Both the position numbers and the translations under genes were made by a program. From Candidatus Omnitrophota bacterium (lineage in GTDB: Bacteria > Omnitrophota > Gorgyraeia > Aquiviventales > Aquiviventaceae): a stretch of DNA of 39,524 nucleotides. The stretch covers positions 8,722-48,245 of the forward strand of contig JAHFGW010000002.1 in the NCBI GenBank assembly GCA_023247235.1, given 5' to 3'. Under the pieces are notes generated by a model. That model saw only the letters and a program-made list of their open reading frames with translations, had not been told where the DNA came from and searched no databases. Shown here one piece after another: positions 27,522 to 36,577 of the stretch (the stretch's first letter is position 1; every line of letters begins with the position of its first letter).

Positions 27522-27613
27522 GAGTGCGGAATGCGGAGTGCGGAATGCGGAGTGAGAACCAAGGCATCGCGAGGTTCCCATTCCGCATTCCGAATTCCGA
27601 ACTCCGAATTGAC
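27522..27613. repeat. Heptamer-arm inverted repeat element C
   Basis: Left arm: GAGTGCG, GAATGCG, GAGTGCG, GAATGCG, GAGTGAG (27522-27556). Right arm: CATTCCG, CATTCCG, AATTCCG, AACTCCG, AATTGAC (27579-27613). Inner GAACC/GGTTC extend the stem. The element spans the exact gap between the lptF start codon (2 bases away) and the comF stop codon (abutting). It has the same design as A and B with a third heptamer sequence. Confidence 0.85.
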
Positions 27614-28348
27614 CTAGCGTGTTCGCCATTGGAGGGGAGTGCGGGCGGCAGTCAGGACAAAGACCTCGCGCGAACCGGCTGCCCGCAGCGCCTGCGCGCA
27701 CGCCTGAGCCGTGGCGCCGGTCGTGAGCACGTCATCGACCAGCAGGATGCCCTGTCCTTGAACGCGCCTGGGATCAGCCTGGAAGCTTTCGCGGACGTTT
27801 CGCCAGCGTTCCTGCCAGGTCCGCTGGCGCGTTTGGCTTGGCGTCCAGCGCCTGCGGCGCAGGGCCAGGGCATCGTGGGGTTTGTGCAGGGCGCTGGCCA
27901 CGCGTGCGGACAGTTCCGCGGCGTGGTTGGCTCCTCGCAGGCGCCGCGTGAGCCAGTGAAGCGGCACCGGCACGACGAGGTCAATTTGCGCCACCGGCAG
28001 GTCTTCACCCGCCCGATGCGCCATGGTCTCGGCCAGCCAGCGCCCCAGACGCCGGCGGTGACGGTACTTCAACAGCCGGATCGCCTGGCGCCCGGCCCCG
28101 AGATACAGCCAGGGCGCGCGCGCGCCGGCGAACGCGGGCGGCCGCGCGCGGCAGCGGGCGCAGACCAGCCGCGCATCGAAGGCTCCCGACAGCCCGATCC
28201 CGCAGGACAGACAGAGCGGGCGGCCTGGGCGCGGCATCGCGGCCTCGCACGAGCGGCAGAGCGCGGCGTCGGCACGAGGGAGGGAGCGGTCACAGCGCGG
28301 GCAGGCTGGCGGATAGAGCACATTGGCCAACCGATGCAGCGTCAGCAT
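27614..28348 (-). CDS. comF: ComF family phosphoribosyltransferase-like protein
   Basis: Two zinc-binding CxxC pairs open the protein (CPRCD...CRSC, CLSCG...CARC). A PRTase domain follows, with the PRPP-binding motif [15 protein letters not shown] and the upstream VVPVPLHW. ComF proteins support uptake of single-stranded DNA during transformation in competent species; the biochemical role is not settled. ATG 28348 gives 244 aa; an earlier ATG at 28366 would add six residues and overlap the divergent gene. It is probably co-transcribed with the lpt genes. Confidence 0.88.
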   Translation of the reverse strand: MLTLHRLANVLYPPACPRCDRSLPRADAALCRSCEAAMPRPGRPLCLSCGIGLSGAFDARLVCARCRARPPAFAGARAPWLYLGAGRQAIRLLKYRHRRRLGRWLAETMAHRAGEDLPVAQIDLVVPVPLHWLTRRLRGANHAAELSARVASALHKPHDALALRRRRWTPSQTRQRTWQERWRNVRESFQADPRRVQGQGILLVDDVLTTGATAQACAQALRAAGSREVFVLTAARTPLQWRTR

Positions 28349-28364
28349 GCCGTGGCAGCATAGC

Positions 28365-30602
28365 ATGGGCGCGCCTGGAGTGTCAATTTACCGACGGACG
28401 ATTGCGTGGCTGACGGTCGCGGCCCTGACCGGTTCAGGTTGCTTGCGTCGGGCCGGCCCCTCCGATACAGTAGAGCCCATGTCCCCTTCCGCGAGCGGTT
28501 CCACCGCCGCCGGACAGCCCAACCGGCTCAGCCAAGAGAAGAGCCCCTATCTGTTGCAGCACGCCCTGAATCCCGTGCAGTGGTACCCCTGGGGCGAGGA
28601 CGCGTTTGCCAAAGCCCGCGCCGAAGACAAGCCGATCTTCCTGTCGATCGGCTACTCCACGTGCCATTGGTGCCATGTGATGGAGCGCGAATCCTTTGAG
28701 AATCCCCGCATCGCGGAGCTGCTCAACCGCTCGTTTGTCAGCATCAAGGTGGACCGCGAGGAGCTGCCGGATGTTGATCAGGTGTACATGACGGCCGTGA
28801 CCATGATGACCGGGCAGGGCGGCTGGCCCCTGACGGTCTTCCTCACGCCCGAGGGCCGCCCGTTCTTTGGCGGCACGTACTTCCCGCCGGAGCGCCGATG
28901 GCACCTGGCGGGCCTGGATGAAGTGCTGCAGCGCGTCGCGGACCTCTGGCGCCAGAAGCGCCAGGAGATCCTGACCTCGGCGGAGCAGATGACGGCGACG
29001 CTGCAGCAGCAACTCAGCCAGACGGCGGCGGCCGCGCCAGGCGCGGCAGGCGACGCGCTGTCGGCGCAGGTGCTCGAACGGGCATTTGGCATCGCTAAGG
29101 ACGGCTTTGACGCCGCCCACGGCGGGTTCGGGGCGGCACCGAAATTTCCGCGCAGCCACGATCTCTCATGGCTGCTGACCTACTGGCATCGCACCCGCAC
29201 GCAGCAGGCGCTGGACATGGTGACGACGACGCTTGATCACCTGGCGCGCGGCGGCATTCACGACCAGGTGGGCGGCGGCTTCCACCGCTACTCGACCGAT
29301 GAGCGGTGGCTGGTGCCGCACTTCGAGAAGATGTTGTACGATCAAGCCCTCCTGGCGAGGACCTATCTGGAGGCGTACCGCATCGCCAAGCGGCCGGACG
29401 ATGCCAAGACCGCGCGGGACATCTTTGACTACGTGCTGCGCGACCTACGGGATGCGCAGGGCGGGTTCTACACGGCGGAGGACGCCGACAGTGAAGGGGA
29501 AGAGGGCAAGTTTTACACCTGGACCCCGGCGGAACTCACCGCCGTGCTGGGCCGGCAGGACGCGGAGCTGGTCATGCGGTTCTACGGCGTGACGCCGCAA
29601 GGCCACGTGGAGCACCAACGGAGCATCCTCCATATCGAGCAGCCGCTGGAAGCCTTCGCGACATCAACCAAGGAGACCCCGCCGGCGCTGGCCCAGCGGC
29701 TGGCGCAGGCCCGCGCGAAGCTGCTGGCTGCGCGCGAAGAGCGCATCCGACCGCATCGAGATGACAAGGTGTTGACCTCGTGGAATGGGTTGATGATTGG
29801 CAGCCTGGCCGACGGAGCCTCGACGCTGGATGAGCCCCGCTACCTTGAGGCCGCCGAACGCGCCGCCCGCTTCATTCTCCAGACGCTGCGGCGCGATGGC
29901 CGACTCTTGCGGCGCTGGCGAGACGGCGAGGCACGCTACGACGGCACGTTGGAAGACTATGCGTTCTTCGCCTACGGCCTCGTGGCGCTGTATGAGGCCA
30001 GCTACGATCCTGCGTATTTGGCAGAAGCCAAGGGGTTGGCCGAACAGATGGTCGAGCGATTCTGGGACGAGGCAGGCGGAGGGTTCTTCCTCCGGGCGGC
30101 CGATGCGGACCCGCTGATTGTGCGATCGAAGGACCTCTATGATGGCGCGACGCCCTCAGGCAACTCGATCGCGGCCCTGGTCCTCTTGCGGATCGGCCGG
30201 CTGACTGCGGATGCGCGATTGGAAACCTTGGGGCGCCGGACGCTGGAGGCCTTTGGGCAGCCCATGGCGCAGATGCCGTTTGGCTACACGCAGATGCTCA
30301 TCGCCTTGGACGCGGCGCTGGGCCCAACCCAAGAGATTGTCGTGGCAGGCGATCACGCGGACGCTCAGACCCAAGCCTTGCTGCGGGTGCTGCATGAGCG
30401 CTTTCTCCCGCGCGCCGTCAGCGTACTGCATCCGATGGGTCCGGACCGCGGAGTGATCGAGCGTCTGGCGCCCTACGTGGCGGCGCAAGGGCCCGTGGAG
30501 GGGCGCCCGGCCGCGTATGTCTGCGAAGGCTCTAGCTGCCGCCTGCCGGTGACTGACCCGGCGCAGCTTGCGCAACAACTCGATGCAGCGCCAACCCAGT
30601 GA
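28365..30602 (+). CDS. DUF255/YyaL thioredoxin-domain protein, predicted lipoprotein
   Basis: The 745 aa protein has an N-terminal thioredoxin-like domain ([54 protein letters not shown]). A long (alpha/alpha)6-barrel-like region similar to glycan epimerases follows, with [11 protein letters not shown] and [11 protein letters not shown]. Upstream, [17 protein letters not shown] is a lipobox, so this copy is likely anchored in a membrane, whereas most relatives are cytoplasmic. The start is uncertain (ATG 28365 or GTG 28380), and the first overlaps the possible earlier comF start. The substrate is unknown. Confidence 0.85.
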   Translation: MGAPGVSIYRRTIAWLTVAALTGSGCLRRAGPSDTVEPMSPSASGSTAAGQPNRLSQEKSPYLLQHALNPVQWYPWGEDAFAKARAEDKPIFLSIGYSTCHWCHVMERESFENPRIAELLNRSFVSIKVDREELPDVDQVYMTAVTMMTGQGGWPLTVFLTPEGRPFFGGTYFPPERRWHLAGLDEVLQRVADLWRQKRQEILTSAEQMTATLQQQLSQTAAAAPGAAGDALSAQVLERAFGIAKDGFDAAHGGFGAAPKFPRSHDLSWLLTYWHRTRTQQALDMVTTTLDHLARGGIHDQVGGGFHRYSTDERWLVPHFEKMLYDQALLARTYLEAYRIAKRPDDAKTARDIFDYVLRDLRDAQGGFYTAEDADSEGEEGKFYTWTPAELTAVLGRQDAELVMRFYGVTPQGHVEHQRSILHIEQPLEAFATSTKETPPALAQRLAQARAKLLAAREERIRPHRDDKVLTSWNGLMIGSLADGASTLDEPRYLEAAERAARFILQTLRRDGRLLRRWRDGEARYDGTLEDYAFFAYGLVALYEASYDPAYLAEAKGLAEQMVERFWDEAGGGFFLRAADADPLIVRSKDLYDGATPSGNSIAALVLLRIGRLTADARLETLGRRTLEAFGQPMAQMPFGYTQMLIALDAALGPTQEIVVAGDHADAQTQALLRVLHERFLPRAVSVLHPMGPDRGVIERLAPYVAAQGPVEGRPAAYVCEGSSCRLPVTDPAQLAQQLDAAPTQ

Positions 30603-31293
30603 CAGCGCGCCAGCGATCGAGGCCCCGGCGCGCGCGGAGCCGGTCTTGATGTGTTGGAGCGGGGGGAAAGACAGCGCCATGGCGCTGCAGGCCGCCCTCG
30701 CCGATCCGGCGCTGCGCGTCGAGGCGCTGCTCACCACCGTGACGGATGCCTATGAGCGCATCAGTATGCACGGCGTGCGCCGCGCGCTCTTACATCGGCA
30801 AGCTGCGGCCATCGGGCTGCCGGTCGAGGAGGTGCGCATCCCGACCCAGGCGTCGAATGCCCACTATGAAGAGGCCATGGGGCAGCTCCTGAATCGCTAC
30901 CGCGCGCAGGGCGTGCGCCGCGTCATTTTCGGCGACCTTTTTCTACAGGATATCCGCCGCTATCGTGAACGTCAGCTCGCCCGGCTCGGCATGGAAGGGC
31001 TCTTCCCGTTATGGTTGCGCAACACGAAGCAATTGGCGGACGGGTTCATCGCGGCGGGCTTCCGGGCCATCCTGGTGTGCGTCGATCCGCGCCAACTGCC
31101 TTCCGCGTTCTGCGGGCGGGACTTTGATGCCACCCTCCTCAGGGACCTGCCGCCTGGCGTTGACCCCTGCGGAGAGCATGGCGAATTCCACACGTTCGTC
31201 TACGAGGGGCCGATGTTTCGGCAGCCCGTGCGGGTGACCAGGGGCGAGATCGTAGAACGAGACGGGTTTTGGTTCTGCGACCTCCTGCCATGA
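30583..31293 (+). CDS. DUF71 / Dph6-like ATP-dependent ligase (PP-loop)
   Basis: The PP-loop [12 protein letters not shown], the [15 protein letters not shown] block and the C-terminal [16 protein letters not shown] are typical of the DUF71/diphthine-ammonia-ligase group (adenine nucleotide alpha hydrolase fold). Bacteria do not make diphthamide, so the bacterial substrate is unknown; an amidation or ligation using an adenylate intermediate is expected. ATG 30583 overlaps the upstream stop by 20 bases. Its stop overlaps the next gene as ATGA. It is 236 aa, normal for the family. Confidence 0.82.
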   Translation: MQRQPSDSAPAIEAPARAEPVLMCWSGGKDSAMALQAALADPALRVEALLTTVTDAYERISMHGVRRALLHRQAAAIGLPVEEVRIPTQASNAHYEEAMGQLLNRYRAQGVRRVIFGDLFLQDIRRYRERQLARLGMEGLFPLWLRNTKQLADGFIAAGFRAILVCVDPRQLPSAFCGRDFDATLLRDLPPGVDPCGEHGEFHTFVYEGPMFRQPVRVTRGEIVERDGFWFCDLLP

Positions 31294-32216
31294 GACTCTT
31301 CGTGACGGGTGGGACTGGATTCATCGGACGGCCCCTGTGCCAGGCGCTGGTCCAGGCGGGTCACGAAGTGGCGGTCGTCACGCGCGCTCCTGAGGCTCAG
31401 CCGAGGCTCGCGCAGGGTCCAGGGATGGCGACATTCGTCTCCTGGGAACGCGGGCAATGGGAAGGCGCCTTGGCCGAGGCGAAAGGCATCATCAATCTCG
31501 CCGGGGAATCGATTGCGGCGCATCGGTGGACGCCGCGCCAGAAGCTGCGCCTCTGGGAGAGCCGGGTCGGCCTGACGCACCGGCTGATTGAGGCGCTCTC
31601 CACCTCTTCCCGCAGACCCGCCGTGCTGCTGAACGCCTCGGCGGTCGGCTACTACGGCCCGCGCGGGGATGAGGAGCTCACGGAGACGGCAGGACCTGGA
31701 CAGGATTTCCTCGGCCAGCTCTGCCAGGCCTGGGAGGCCGAGGCGCGGCGCGCCGAAGCCCTGGGCCTGCGCGTGGTGCGACTTCGTATCGGGCTCGTCT
31801 TGGCTGCCGATGGCGGGGCGTTGGCGAAGCTGCTGCCCCCCTTTCGTGCCTTTCTCGGCGGGCCGCTGGGCAGTGGACGCCAATGGTGGTCCTGGATCCA
31901 TCGCGAGGATGTCCTCGAGCTCATCCAGTGGGCCTTGGAGCACCCGGACGTGTCCGGCCCGCTCAACCTGACCGCTCCGGAGCCGGCGCGCATGCGAGAA
32001 CTCGCCGCCGCGCTCGGAGCCGCCCTCAGGCGGCCGGCATGGCTGCCGGCTCCCTCGGTGGCGCTGCGGCTTCTGTTGGGGGAAATGGCGGAGGTCTTGG
32101 TGAGCGGCCAGCGGGCCATGCCGGCTGCGGCCTTAAAGGGCGGCTATGCGTTCAAGTATCCGCATTTGCAGCATGCGCTTGCGGCTTGCCTCGCTGCACA
32201 GCAAGGCACACCATGA
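31290..32216 (+). CDS. TIGR01777 family NAD(P)-binding epimerase-like protein
   Basis: This short-chain dehydrogenase-like protein (308 aa) has the Rossmann motif FVTGGTGFIGRPL, INLAGESIA and SAVGYYGPRGDEEL with the active-site Tyr, and a DUF1731-like C terminus. Relatives include YfcH and SulA-type cell division proteins; the reaction is unknown. The start at 31290 (ATGA overlap) is preferred over the track start, which lies in the upstream gene. It forms a translationally coupled run with the next gene. Confidence 0.85.
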   Translation: MRLFVTGGTGFIGRPLCQALVQAGHEVAVVTRAPEAQPRLAQGPGMATFVSWERGQWEGALAEAKGIINLAGESIAAHRWTPRQKLRLWESRVGLTHRLIEALSTSSRRPAVLLNASAVGYYGPRGDEELTETAGPGQDFLGQLCQAWEAEARRAEALGLRVVRLRIGLVLAADGGALAKLLPPFRAFLGGPLGSGRQWWSWIHREDVLELIQWALEHPDVSGPLNLTAPEPARMRELAAALGAALRRPAWLPAPSVALRLLLGEMAEVLVSGQRAMPAAALKGGYAFKYPHLQHALAACLAAQQGTP

Positions 32217-32881
32217 AGGCTGACGCCGTTTCGCACCTCGACCATCAATTGCGCACGCCGATGATGGCGATGAAGGAGACCCTGTCGATCCTATCGGATG
32301 GGCTCGTCGGGCCTCTGAATGATGAGCAACGCCGCTTCATTGAGTTGTCGCAGCGCAATTTGACTCGCGTGAACCGGTTGCTCAACGACATGATCGATCT
32401 GCTCAAGCTGGAGGCGCCGGACAGCCCGCTGCAGCGCGAGTCCGGCTCGCTGGGCCTGGTCCTGGAGTCCGTCTGCGCGAGCCTGGCGCCGCTGGCCGCC
32501 GCCAAGTCTGTGGTTATGGCTAAAACAATCCCTCAGAGGCTGCCGGCAAGCGCCTTTGATCAGCGCCGCATGACCCAGGCGCTGACCAACCTGCTCAGCC
32601 AAGCGATTGCCTGGACACCGGAGGGCGGGCGCATTATCATCGAGATACGATCCGGCGCCGGCGCCATAGAGGCTCGCATGGCCAGCTATGCGCCGGCTGG
32701 AGCCGCCGCCGAGGCAGGAGCCACCGAGCGGGCCGCGGCCGAGCTGAGCGGCTCGGGACTGGAGCTTGCCATCTCGCAACAGATCGCGGAGCTGCACCAG
32801 GGACGCATGACGCTGGACACCGAAGCGGGCGATGGAGCGGACGTCGTGCTGAGCGTCATCTTGCCGCTTCGCACGCCGTGA
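32213..32881 (+). CDS. Soluble histidine kinase with degenerate ATPase domain
   Basis: Only 222 aa, with no sensor or membrane part. The dimerisation/phosphoacceptor domain is good (SHLDHQLRTPMMAMKE, His 11), similar to kinases with LSDGLVGPLNDEQR. In the ATPase domain the N-box asparagine is glutamine (NLLSQAIAWTPEGG), and the DxGxG (G1) motif is missing, replaced by an Ala-rich stretch. The G2 motif survives as GSGLELAIS. It may be a phosphatase, an acceptor or a scaffold instead of an active autokinase. ATGA overlap upstream; the response regulator follows. Confidence 0.8.
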   Translation: MKADAVSHLDHQLRTPMMAMKETLSILSDGLVGPLNDEQRRFIELSQRNLTRVNRLLNDMIDLLKLEAPDSPLQRESGSLGLVLESVCASLAPLAAAKSVVMAKTIPQRLPASAFDQRRMTQALTNLLSQAIAWTPEGGRIIIEIRSGAGAIEARMASYAPAGAAAEAGATERAAAELSGSGLELAISQQIAELHQGRMTLDTEAGDGADVVLSVILPLRTP

Positions 32882-32895
32882 ACGGAGGCGCAGGC

Positions 32896-33297
32896 ATGGA
32901 TGAAGGGAAGGCATCACAGGTGATTCTGATCGTGGATGACACGCCGGACATCATCGAGGTGCTCACGCGCCGGCTGTCGAGCTGGGGCTACCGGGTGCTC
33001 GCGGCGCACAGCGGCGAAGAGGGCATCCAGGTCGCCAGAGCACAGCGACCGGACTTGATTCTGCTGGACCACATGATGCCGAAGATGAAGGGCCGCGACG
33101 CCCTGCGCTACCTCAAAGATGACCCGCAGACGAAGGACATCCCGGTCATCTTTCTGACCGCCCTGGAGCTGCCCGACCACGTGAAAGCTGGCATGGAGCT
33201 GGGCGCCGAAGACTACATCGTCAAACCGTTCGACATGAGCGATCTCAAGGAGCGCATTACCGTGTGCCTGGCCCGTCACGCCCGCCCGGGCTCGTGA
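32896..33297 (+). CDS. CheY-like single-domain response regulator
   Basis: This is a receiver domain with no output domain, 133 aa. Phospho-acceptor Asp 58 (LILLDHMMP), the acidic pair VDDTPD, Thr in FLTAL and Lys in YIVKPFD are all present. ATG 32896 is chosen for GGAGG at 32884-32888. The in-frame GTG at 32878 overlaps the kinase stop. It is the natural partner of the kinase just upstream; with no output domain, it must act by protein contact. Confidence 0.92.
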   Translation: MDEGKASQVILIVDDTPDIIEVLTRRLSSWGYRVLAAHSGEEGIQVARAQRPDLILLDHMMPKMKGRDALRYLKDDPQTKDIPVIFLTALELPDHVKAGMELGAEDYIVKPFDMSDLKERITVCLARHARPGS

Positions 33298-33359
33298 TCG
33301 CCGTGTAATCTGGTTTCTGCGGTCCGTTCCGTGCTGCACTATCGCCATCACATTATCCG

Positions 33360-34736
33360 ATGAGCACATCTATCCCGCCATCTTCCGCGCCCGCGGGGCG
33401 TTCGCCGGCCGCGCCGCCCCAAGGGACGGAGTCCACCTCAGCGGACGGAGCGGCCCCCACCTTTGACGCGATGGGCCTGCACCCGGAGCTCTTGCGGGCC
33501 GTCCGGGGGATGGGCTTCACGCAGCCGACGCCAATCCAGGTGCGCGCCATCCCGCCGATTCTCGCGGGCCGCGATGTGATCGGCTGCGCGCAGACCGGCA
33601 CCGGCAAGACGGCGGCGTTCGTCCTGCCCATCCTTCACCGCTTATTGCAGGCCCCCAGCCGTGGCAAGATCCGGTCGCTCATCATCGCCCCCACGCGCGA
33701 GCTGGCCCTTCAATCGGCCGAGCATATGAAGGCCTTGGGACACCACGTGCCGCTCAGGGGCGCGGCGATTTTCGGCGGCGTGCCGATGGAATTTCAGATC
33801 GCAGCGCTGCAACGGGGCGTGGACATCGTCTCGGCCACCCCCGGCCGGCTGCTGGACCATGTCTACTCCGGGCGCATTGACTTCGTCGATCTTGAGGTGT
33901 TCGTCCTGGATGAGGTTGATCGGATGCTCGACATGGGTTTCCTGCCGGATATCGAGCGGATCATCAGCCTGTTGCCCCCGAAGCGCCAGAACCTCGTCTT
34001 CTCCGCCACGATGCCGGAGCCGATTCTCCAGCTCGTGCACCGCATTCTGACCGACCCGGTGATGATCGAAATCGGCCAGCGCAGCAGCCCGGCGACCGGC
34101 GTCACGCAGGCGGTGTATCCGGTCGCGCGGCGCCAGAAACCTGAGCTGCTCGTGGCATTGGTCAAGCGCCAGCAGATGAAGTCGGTGCTCGTGTTCATGC
34201 GGACCAAGATCTATGCGGATCGCGTGGCGCAGTGGCTCCAGCAGCACGGGGTCAAAGTCTCGCTCCTGCACGGGGACCGCAGCCAGAGCCAGCGCCTGCG
34301 GGCCCTGGAGCTGTTCCGCCAGGGGCGCAGCCAGGTGATGGTGGCGACGGATATCGCGGCGCGCGGCCTGGACATCGAGGACATCAGCCACGTGATCAAC
34401 TTTGACGTCCCGGACACCGCCGACGCCTACGTCCACCGGATCGGGCGGACCGCGCGCGCCGGTGACACGGGCGATGCCTTTACGCTCATGGCGCCCGAGG
34501 AGGAGCCTTTGGTGGCCCAGATCGAGCAGGCCCTGAACCGCCAACTGCCGCGGATGACCTTGCCCGAGTTCAGCTATCAGGCAGGGCCGGCGGAACGCCA
34601 TCCTGCGCGCCACGAGCCGCGCGGTCGGCACGAGCCCCATCGGCGACCCGGCGGACAGGGCCCGCCTAGGCGGCGGGGCCAGGGAGGGCCGCAGCACGGA
34701 GGGCATCGGCCCCGGAGGGCTGGACATGGGAGTTGA
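33360..34736 (+). CDS. DEAD-box ATP-dependent RNA helicase, RhlE/DeaD type
   Basis: The 458 aa helicase shows the Q motif (FTQPTPIQVRAIPPIL), motif I AQTGTGKT, PTRELALQ, TPGRLLDH, motif II as DEVD rather than DEAD, SAT, and motifs V and VI (ATDIAARGLDI, HRIGRTARAG). The C-terminal ~60 residues are rich in R, G, H and P, a likely RNA-binding tail. It probably unwinds structured RNA in ribosome assembly or RNA decay. The Ala-to-Val change in motif II is tolerated in related proteins. Confidence 0.92.
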   Translation: MSTSIPPSSAPAGRSPAAPPQGTESTSADGAAPTFDAMGLHPELLRAVRGMGFTQPTPIQVRAIPPILAGRDVIGCAQTGTGKTAAFVLPILHRLLQAPSRGKIRSLIIAPTRELALQSAEHMKALGHHVPLRGAAIFGGVPMEFQIAALQRGVDIVSATPGRLLDHVYSGRIDFVDLEVFVLDEVDRMLDMGFLPDIERIISLLPPKRQNLVFSATMPEPILQLVHRILTDPVMIEIGQRSSPATGVTQAVYPVARRQKPELLVALVKRQQMKSVLVFMRTKIYADRVAQWLQQHGVKVSLLHGDRSQSQRLRALELFRQGRSQVMVATDIAARGLDIEDISHVINFDVPDTADAYVHRIGRTARAGDTGDAFTLMAPEEEPLVAQIEQALNRQLPRMTLPEFSYQAGPAERHPARHEPRGRHEPHRRPGGQGPPRRRGQGGPQHGGHRPRRAGHGS

Positions 34737-34810
34737 TCGGCTCGGCGGCGGCCGCGACGCGCTTGAACCTTGGTTGGCTCGCCGCCGAGGCCAGCGGCGT
34801 TCTTGAGCCC

Positions 34811-35308
34811 ATGCCGGCCGACCATAGCTTTGATTTGGTGTCGAAGGTCGATCTTCAGGAAGTGCGCAACGCCGTCCAGATGGCGCAAAAGGAACTGGCG
34901 ACGCGCTTTGATTTCAAAGGCACGGCCGCCGGCCTGGACTTCGAGCTCGAGCCCCCCACCCTGAAGCTGAGGGCGGACCACGAACCCCAGCTGCGCAGCG
35001 TGCGCGATGTGCTGGAATCCAAGCTGGCCAAGCGCGGCGTGCCCTTGAAGGCCTTCGTCTGGAAGGCCATGGAGCCCCTGCCCAGCGGCGGGGTGAAGCA
35101 GCAGAGCACGTTGCAACAAGGCATTTCCCCTGAGCAGGCCAAGTCGATCGCGCAGTTCGTCAGGGGGCTTGGCCTGAAGGTTCAACCGCGCATTGAAGGG
35201 CAGACCGTCCGGGTGAGCGCGCGGCAGATCGATGATCTACAAGCGGTGATCCAGGCCGTGAAGGGCAAGGACTTCGGGGCCCCATTGCAGATGGAGAACT
35301 ACCGCTGA
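34811..35308 (+). CDS. yajQ: YajQ family nucleotide-binding protein
   Basis: The 165 aa protein matches YajQ from the start: HSFDLVSKVDLQEVRNAV, LATRFDFKG and GVKQQSTLQQGIS. The track start at 34733 adds unrelated residues; ATG 34811 gives the family length. YajQ relatives bind nucleotides and, in Xanthomonas, cyclic-di-GMP as a signalling effector; the role here is unknown. Confidence 0.92.
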   Translation: MPADHSFDLVSKVDLQEVRNAVQMAQKELATRFDFKGTAAGLDFELEPPTLKLRADHEPQLRSVRDVLESKLAKRGVPLKAFVWKAMEPLPSGGVKQQSTLQQGISPEQAKSIAQFVRGLGLKVQPRIEGQTVRVSARQIDDLQAVIQAVKGKDFGAPLQMENYR

Positions 35309-35312
35309 GCTG

Positions 35313-36539
35313 ATGGGAACTCAGCCCAGCTGGAAGGCGCGGTGGGCGCTTGGAGCGGTTGCCCTGCTCCTCAGTTTGGGCATGGCGGAGCTCGCCTTCC
35401 GGCTCTTCTGGCTGCATCAGCTCACCATCGGCCAAGGCATTGAGCACCCGCATTTCCACCACCGTCTGCTGCCCAACACGACCTACCACTTCGCCACCGC
35501 GGAGTTCAACGTGGACATCCGGACGAACCGCTATGGGCTGCGGGGTCCGGATCCTGTCATTCCAAAGCCTCCCGGCGTCACCCGGCTCCTCATGCTCGGC
35601 GATTCCTTCACCTTCGGCTTCCCGGTCCGGGATGACCAGACCTTCTCGCACGTGATCGAGTCCGGCCTGCGCGCCCGGGGGCGCCAGGTGGAAGTGATCA
35701 ACGGGGGCGTGTCCGGGTATGCGCCGACGCTCCACTACATCTCGCTGCGCGATCAGTTCTTGGCGTTTGAACCCGATGCCGTCATCCTGTGGTACGACTT
35801 GGGGGATCTCCAGGAGGATCATTGGTTTGAGAAGAATCTCATCCGTGATGCGCAAGGCCGCGTGGTCGCCGCGCATCCGCATTATCGTGACGGCCGATTC
35901 GACTGGTGGTCGTGGCTGGTGAGCCGCAGCGCGCTGGCCAAGTGGGTGAATAACAAGCCGGTGAGTACCTACCGTAAGCTCCGCGTGCTGGGCTTCCGGC
36001 GCTATCTGAAGGTCATCGTCAGCGGCGAGCGGGCGAAGGTCGCCATCGCGAAGCTGAAAGCCAGCCAGCATGCCGCCGACTTGGGGATGCACGACCGCTT
36101 CTTGCTGGTGCGCGAAGGCGCTGATCCCGCCTCGGTCCGAGCCGCCTGGAAGGTGAGCGAGCGCTACCTCCTCATGATCCGAGACCTGCTGCGCGAGCGA
36201 GGCATCTCCTTTGCGTTGGGCATCTATCCGTACGGCATGTTGGCCGGACCCGATGAATGGGCCCATGGCCGCGTCTTCTGGGGTTTTGAGCCCGGCAGGA
36301 CCTATGACGCCAGCGGGGCACAATCCCTGCTGCATGAGTTTTGCCAGCGCGAGCGCATCCCGCTCATCGATACGTTCCAGGCATTCCAAACCGCCGCCGC
36401 CACCCAGCAGGAGAAGCTGTTCTATGACGAAGACGGCCACATGACGCCGGCAGGGCACCGGGTTCTTGCCAAGCAAGCCCTCGCCGATCACCAGCTCGTG
36501 GCCATGATGTCTCGGGGGCGCGCCCACGCCCGGCGCTAG
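35313..36539 (+). CDS. Membrane-anchored SGNH/GDSL hydrolase-like protein (first copy)
   Basis: An N-terminal helix (ALGAVALLLSLGMAELAFRLF) anchors a 408 aa protein whose soluble part lies outside the cytoplasm. Block I is [11 protein letters not shown] with the catalytic Ser. The C-terminal DGHMTPAGHRV supplies the Asp/His pair. NTTYHFATAEFNVDIRTN and the GLRGPD stretch are typical of SGNH proteins that act on acetylated or acylated glycans. Its paralog is encoded next; the substrate is unknown. It starts just after the yajQ stop. Confidence 0.85.
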   Translation: MGTQPSWKARWALGAVALLLSLGMAELAFRLFWLHQLTIGQGIEHPHFHHRLLPNTTYHFATAEFNVDIRTNRYGLRGPDPVIPKPPGVTRLLMLGDSFTFGFPVRDDQTFSHVIESGLRARGRQVEVINGGVSGYAPTLHYISLRDQFLAFEPDAVILWYDLGDLQEDHWFEKNLIRDAQGRVVAAHPHYRDGRFDWWSWLVSRSALAKWVNNKPVSTYRKLRVLGFRRYLKVIVSGERAKVAIAKLKASQHAADLGMHDRFLLVREGADPASVRAAWKVSERYLLMIRDLLRERGISFALGIYPYGMLAGPDEWAHGRVFWGFEPGRTYDASGAQSLLHEFCQRERIPLIDTFQAFQTAAATQQEKLFYDEDGHMTPAGHRVLAKQALADHQLVAMMSRGRAHARR

Positions 36540-36577
36540 CGCCGGGAACTCGCAACAATGCAGGCGCCGTCGCGTCC

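Noticed and set aside
11291-27613. CRISPR array interpretation of the heptamer elements
   Set aside because: Units are 7 nt with no spacers, and the second arm is inverted; no cas genes are in the window.
31883-32212. Long N-terminal extension of the histidine kinase ORF
   Set aside because: It is an out-of-frame shadow of the epimerase gene; ATG 32213 has the ATGA overlap and starts right at the HisKA domain.
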